A stretch of 64,000 nucleotides of DNA from Rapana venosa. Lineage: Eukaryota > Mollusca > Gastropoda > Neogastropoda > Muricidae. Below are positions 59,820 to 64,000 of this stretch, piece by piece. A program made the translations under genes and the position numbers. The notes beneath the pieces were generated by a model that saw nothing but the letters and a program-made list of their open reading frames with translations, did no database searches and had not been told where the DNA came from. The stretch is taken from positions 48,746,872 to 48,810,871 of the forward strand of contig CM054145.1 in the NCBI GenBank assembly GCA_028751875.1, read 5' to 3'. Position 1 is the stretch's first letter, and each line of letters begins with the position of its first letter.

Positions 59820-59945
59820 TGCACAAGCGCTCGGGTTGCATGACCTTGACCTTAACGAAGCGGCCCAGATAGCAGCCAATCAGAAGGAAGATTACATCCT
59901 GCCACAACAAAGCCGCGACTTTGGCTTGATTGAAAGCCGTGCACA
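59820..59945 (+). promoter_or_regulatory. Promoter-like patch: CCAAT box and nuclear-receptor half-sites
   Basis: catgaccttgaccttaacg holds two AGGTCA half-sites on the minus strand (AAGGTCAAGGTCA, including TCAAGGTCA). Downstream is agcagccaatcagaagg, a perfect NF-Y-type CCAAT box. The patch also keeps a plus frame (ALGLHDLDLNEAAQIAANQK) open. No transcript evidence is available; chance is possible. Confidence 0.25.
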
Positions 59946-60463
59946 TTTTTTTTTTTTTTGGGGGGGGGATGGGGAGAGGAGTAGTAGTGGGAAAGTAGCC
60001 CATGTACTGTCCTTAAATGGTTTTCTAGTCGTAAATTGGATTGGGGACTTCAAACCTGGTCCAAAGTGAACTGGTATTTCTTTTATAAAAACAATGTAGT
60101 ACATCGTTTTTGTTTTGTATCAAAAACAACAACACACGACTCCATATAATGGCACTAATAAGATATTACACAAACAAAAATTAATTCCAGACTTTGAACG
60201 CAAAACCCCCGAGCACCCTCTAACTGGAGGGGGAGGGGGGGGGGGGGGGGGGGGGTCCTGTTGTTTTGCCGATTAACACGTTCATAAAATCAATAGGAAC
60301 TGTCAGATGAGTTATAATTTTTTAAAAGTTATGTTCATTGTCTTTAACTGTTCAATACTTTATAAAAACATGGTATTAATTTAATTGATATTTGTCGTAT
60401 AACGTGTTTTAACATTTTGGTTTATGCCTTAAAGTGCGTGCGGGGGTGTGTGAAGGTGCCCAC

Positions 60464-60499
<36 letters not shown>

Positions 60500-60583
60500 T
60501 GTGTATGTGCGCACATAATGGCGCGCGCACGAGTACATATAATTTTTACACTGGTGATCGACTGGCTTAAGTATTTGCTGATG

Positions 60584-60588
<5 letters not shown>

Positions 60589-60649
<61 letters not shown>
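60589..60649 (+). repeat. (AT)n microsatellite
   Basis: About 60 bases of pure AT. Confidence 0.96.
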
Positions 60650-60651
<2 letters not shown>

Positions 60652-60954
60652 CTTGCAATGCGTACGTGCCATAGTTTGGATGCTGTATTGTAGCATTTTT
60701 TTCTGTGATAAATGTTTTTCCCGTATACTATTTTAAAGCATGGCTTGTAACCAACATGAATTTCTCTGTTAGAGAGATAATAACGTATTTGAGCTGAATT
60801 GAGAATCGTTGGTCTCGAAGGAAAAGAGAATGAAACATTTTTGTACAGCCTGGGGAGGAGTTCTTATCTCCATTTGAGCCTGTCCACTTCACGACAAGAA
60901 CCACTTTACGACAAACAAACAAAAAAAGCGTGGCGAGAGGAGGAGGATATTGGG

Positions 60955-61000
60955 GAGGGAGAGAGAGAGGAGAGAGAGAGAGAGAGAGAGACGGAGTGAG

Positions 61001-61033
<33 letters not shown>

Positions 61034-61050
61034 GGGGGGGGGGGGGCGGT
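60955..61050 (+). repeat. (GA)n and poly(G)
   Basis: GA repeats at 60958-61021 with GGA breaks, then G run at 61022-61046. Confidence 0.93.
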
Positions 61051-61260
61051 GGAGGAAACGAGGGCCGGAGGGTAAAGAAATTATTCAGTGAAGTCACAAG
61101 CTCTTGTTTTTAGTATGGTTTGCAAGTGGCTTGTTTTGAAAACCAGCTTGCTGTTCTTTAGGCCAATAGCTACAGATTTGCTTGCCAAGTGAAGGGTGAC
61201 TGACAGCCACACGCCAGAGCGAACACCCCCCGCACCCCCCCCCCCCCCCCCCCCCCTCAC

Positions 61261-61291
<31 letters not shown>

Positions 61292-61424
61292 GTGTCGGTC
61301 TGCATGCTCACAGGCATATGTGGGCACATACCTGCGTGCGTGCATGTTTTGACTGTATGACTGTGCTCACCCCCTCCTCCTCCCCAACGTGAGTGCATGC
61401 ATTGTGCCTCAAGTCAAAAAGTTG

Positions 61425-61590
61425 TGTGTGTGTGTGTTGTGTTGTGTTGTGCGTGCGTGCGCGTACGGCGCGCGCGCGCCGTGTGTGTGTGTGTGTGTAT
61501 GTGTTGTTGTTGCTTCCATTTTATGTTGTTCACTCAAGTTAGTTGAGTGAGTGAGTGTGTGAGTGTGTGTGTGTGTGTTGTGTGTTGTGT

Positions 61591-61648
<58 letters not shown>

Positions 61649-61650
61649 TC
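61425..61650 (+). repeat. TG/CG alternation, TG and GA microsatellites
   Basis: TG and GCGT repeats from 61425 to 61505 include the 18-base palindrome at 61465-61482. TG repeats with GAG at 61545-61590 pass into (GA)n at 61592-61647. Confidence 0.92.
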
Positions 61651-61974
61651 GATAGAGAGAGGTCTACCAAGGATATCACCTTCAAGTGAAACAATATCCT
61701 GGGCCAACTCTTTCAAGAAACACACGCGCACACAAAACACACACACAAACTGAAAAATCCTTACCTTGAACTTAAGATTCTAACAAAGTATTGTAACTAA
61801 ATATTTGTATGGCGAATTACTTATGTATAATGCCAAACTTCAACATTTTCAGGCCAAAAAAAAAGTTAAAAGTTGGCTATATGTTATAAGCGCATAATAA
61901 TAATGATAACAATACTTTAGTACTACTCTTAATGATAATAATAATGATGATGATAATAAATCAGAGAGAGAGGA

Positions 61975-61975
61975 A

Positions 61976-62013
<38 letters not shown>

Positions 62014-62060
62014 AGAAGGGGGGGGGGGGGGGGGGGGGGAGGGGGGGGAGAAGAAGAAGG
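61975..62060 (+). repeat. Poly(G) tracts, about 37 and 21 bases
   Basis: G runs at 61976-62012 and 62019-62039 with a further G run to 62048, separated by AAGAA and A. Confidence 0.94.
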
Positions 62061-62769
62061 AGGGTGGTGAGAGAGAGAGAATTAAAAAGCCCCCATCCCC
62101 CCCAAAAAAAAACAACCCCAAAAACAACACTCCTACTAACAAAAGACAAAAACAGTGACACCCTCCACCACCACAACCACCACCCCAATAATAATAATAT
62201 AAAAAGAAATCCCTTCCCCTTCTCACAGTGCATACAAATAAATTTGATTTCATGCCACATGAAACTAGCAAGGTTATGAGCTGTATAGGAATATGCATAC
62301 AAAAACAAAAGACTGACGATTTGAGCCGACAAATGTATACATGCATGAACACACACTACACTGACAAGGTCTTGGATACCGACCAATCTGGAGGTTTGTA
62401 CTTTCTGTGTTCACAAGACTGAATTTCTATACAACTACCAAAAAAACAGGGCGCGGAAAAAATGATTGCTGTTCACAAAAATATGATAACAAAGAAAACC
62501 AATCAACCCAGCTGCCAAAAAACCTGCCATAACTAATTCCTCCAAGGTCCCCCCACCCCCCTCCCCCAAAATCCTCTTTCTTTCTCTCTCTCTCTATCTC
62601 CAGCATACAAAAAGGCATAAAAATTCTTGAAAAGAAGACATCAAGCTTGCAAGTCTTGATTCATGCTTAACTGGTTAATGTGCATTTAGATTTCGCTTTC
62701 TCTCTGTACCTGTACATGTTCAACGATAGCAGCAACCGAAATGACATGAATCAATAGAAAAACTGCCGC

Positions 62770-62811
<42 letters not shown>

Positions 62812-63255
62812 CCTTCTCCCTCCACCATCACTACACCAAACTGCTATGTGCTATAACCACATTCAATCTAAGCCTCTAAACCGTTCCCACACATGCCACA
62901 TTTACCTCAGAGTTGGCAAATGAGGGATTGATCAAAGACACGGGTTTTTGGGACACCCGCAGTCCAGCAATGAACACTGAGCAATAAAGGATGCTATCAG
63001 GCCATCACCCATGTGCAGCTCAGATCATTTCTATTTTGGGTGTTTCACAGCCATTTAAAAAAAAAAAATCGTTAAAAGGGAAAATGTCATTACTTTGTAC
63101 ACACACATACATGCAAATTATGGGTGCAATGCACGCACGCGCACACATACAACACATGTAACACAAGAGAGGTGAATGATACCATTCAGCCAATGGTGGT
63201 GCAAAATCGGTTCTTCCCCCTTTACTTCTTTTTCTAAATTAAAATAATCATTGTC
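62060..63255. other. Unique sequence with homopolymer runs
   Basis: A/C-rich start, poly(C) at 62770-62809, and otherwise unique AT-rich DNA without recognised exons. Confidence 0.55.
62770..62809 (+). repeat. Poly(C) tract, about 40 bases
   Basis: An uninterrupted C run. Confidence 0.95.
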
Positions 63256-63421
63256 AGAGAGAGAGAGGAGAGAGAGAGAGGAGGAGAGAGAGAGAGAGGA
63301 GATGAGAGAGGAGGGAGGGAGGGAGGGGAAGAGAGAGAGAGAGAGGGAGAGAGAGAGAGGGAGAGAGGAGAGTGAGAGAGAGAGAGAGAAGAAGAAGAGA
63401 GAGAGAGGAGAGAGAGAGAGA
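63256..63421 (+). repeat. (GA)n purine tract
   Basis: GA repeats with GGA, GGGA and GAAGAA variants over about 165 bases. Confidence 0.93.
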
Positions 63422-63772
63422 ACAGGAATACACAGAAAAATGTAGAACTTAAAGCAAAAAGCGGGCATTGCCTTTGAAAGACATAATAATGAATATTTCT
63501 GTAACATTTGTCATTATTAACTGATGACGAATGTTTAGAAATAAACTGAAAAAGTTAGTTTGGTTAATATGCTTATGCATATTATGCTTATCTCACACAC
63601 ACACACCCACAGACTCCTTCCCTGATCTAACTCCGCTAGAAAAAGCAGCAAAACAAAGAGTACAGACTTGACTAAGCCTGAAAGTTTGTCAGTTTTCTGT
63701 GTTTTATTTGTTAAAGAAGCGAAGTGCTAAAGCATACATTTCCCTGACCTTTGGTTTATTTTCTATTTTTAG

Positions 63773-63973
63773 AACCATAATTTAGGAAAAGTCGTCCTCC
63801 ATAACAAGATCAAAACAACAGAACTTTTATTCGTTGAAAAAGGAAGGAAAACATCCCTGAATGGCTACCTTTCTCATGGGCACCAAAAATCTGCTGTAAA
63901 AGCATGTAGACATAAAGCTGCCTACCTAACGGCATTGGTGAAAAACTGTAAACATGTACACCAGGTGTACTGA
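63773..63973 (+). CDS. Weak candidate exon at the right edge, unknown protein
   Basis: A strong acceptor-like stretch (tttattttctatttttag) is followed by a frame open for 66 codons to TGA at 63971-63973. It encodes a basic K/H-rich peptide including SLNGYLSHGHQKSAVKACRH and AAYLTALVKNCKHVHQ. A CAG|GTGTAC donor-like site near 63963 would make it an internal exon instead. There is no in-frame ATG, which fits an exon but not a single-exon gene. No family is recognised, and a chance open frame is quite possible in AT-rich DNA. Confidence 0.22.
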   Translation, partial: NHNLGKVVLHNKIKTTELLFVEKGRKTSLNGYLSHGHQKSAVKACRHKAAYLTALVKNCKHVHQVY

Positions 63974-64000
63974 TGGCCCGACAGTAATCCCTTGCTGTAA

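Noticed and set aside
61590..61720. Minus-strand peptide ELAQDIVSLEGDILGRPL between microsatellites, with acceptor- and donor-like edges
   Set aside because: No family recognised, and the bounded exon would be only about 30 bases. The flanks are simple repeats.

Overview
The window is eukaryotic nuclear DNA, very probably from a mollusc (a gastropod is plausible, but the sequence alone does not fix the species). The reasons are tiny coding exons bounded by GT/AG splice sites, kilobase introns, extreme microsatellite density (GA/CT, GT/CA, GC-rich purine-pyrimidine runs, dozens of poly(C)/poly(G) tracts), several minisatellites, and many degenerate SINEs with tRNA-like or 5S-rRNA-like heads. 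There are no operons, no Shine-Dalgarno sites, no CRISPR arrays and no prokaryotic mobile elements. Almost every long open frame is a by-product of simple repeats or SINEs.

The one gene I can name is the 3' end of a SYAP1/Sap47-type gene (synapse-associated protein, BSD-domain family) on the minus strand. Three pieces are visible in transcript order. An internal exon (23405-23241) carries the conserved DEFVSDIYNQQELTEEDV / RKEMEQL segment. A proximal terminal exon (21985-21906) and a distal terminal exon (14798-14644) both encode a W-E-K-E-L motif followed by a stop. Both terminal exons fit the donor of the internal exon in the same phase, so the gene may use alternative last exons. The distal exon has a CAGCAG tandem acceptor and a good branch-point match. 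The exons for the BSD domain and N-terminus were not found. They should lie at higher coordinates or outside the window, so much of 23.4-64 kb may be intron or upstream sequence.

Layout. 1-7 kb: mostly unique AT-rich DNA with SINE copies, a decayed LINE 3' end (about 1.97-2.12 kb), three small tandem arrays and a weak exon candidate. 7-8.6 kb: a 5S-like SINE interrupted by another SINE, a tRNA-SINE, and long CA/GA runs. 8.6-14.2 kb: A-rich low-complexity DNA downstream of the gene. 14.2-23.4 kb: SYAP1 terminal exons and introns. 23.46-24.0 kb: an intronic 50/38-bp minisatellite. 24-43 kb: SINEs, a dispersed repeat of about 300 bp, microsatellites and A/C-only tracts. 43.2-44.0 kb: a 33/39-bp minisatellite open in several frames. 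44-52.8 kb: microsatellites, two abutting minisatellites (about 44 bp and 69 bp), a SINE with an internal duplication, and a three-copy tandem repeat. 53-64 kb: another SINE, long GA and poly(G)/poly(C) runs, a promoter-like patch near 59.85 kb, and a weak exon candidate at the right edge.

I found no previously undescribed multi-gene system. The most informative observations are the duplicated, possibly alternative C-terminal SYAP1 exons, the tRNA/5S composite SINE with a nested insertion and a matching uninterrupted copy, and the shared or swapped 3' tails among SINE families.
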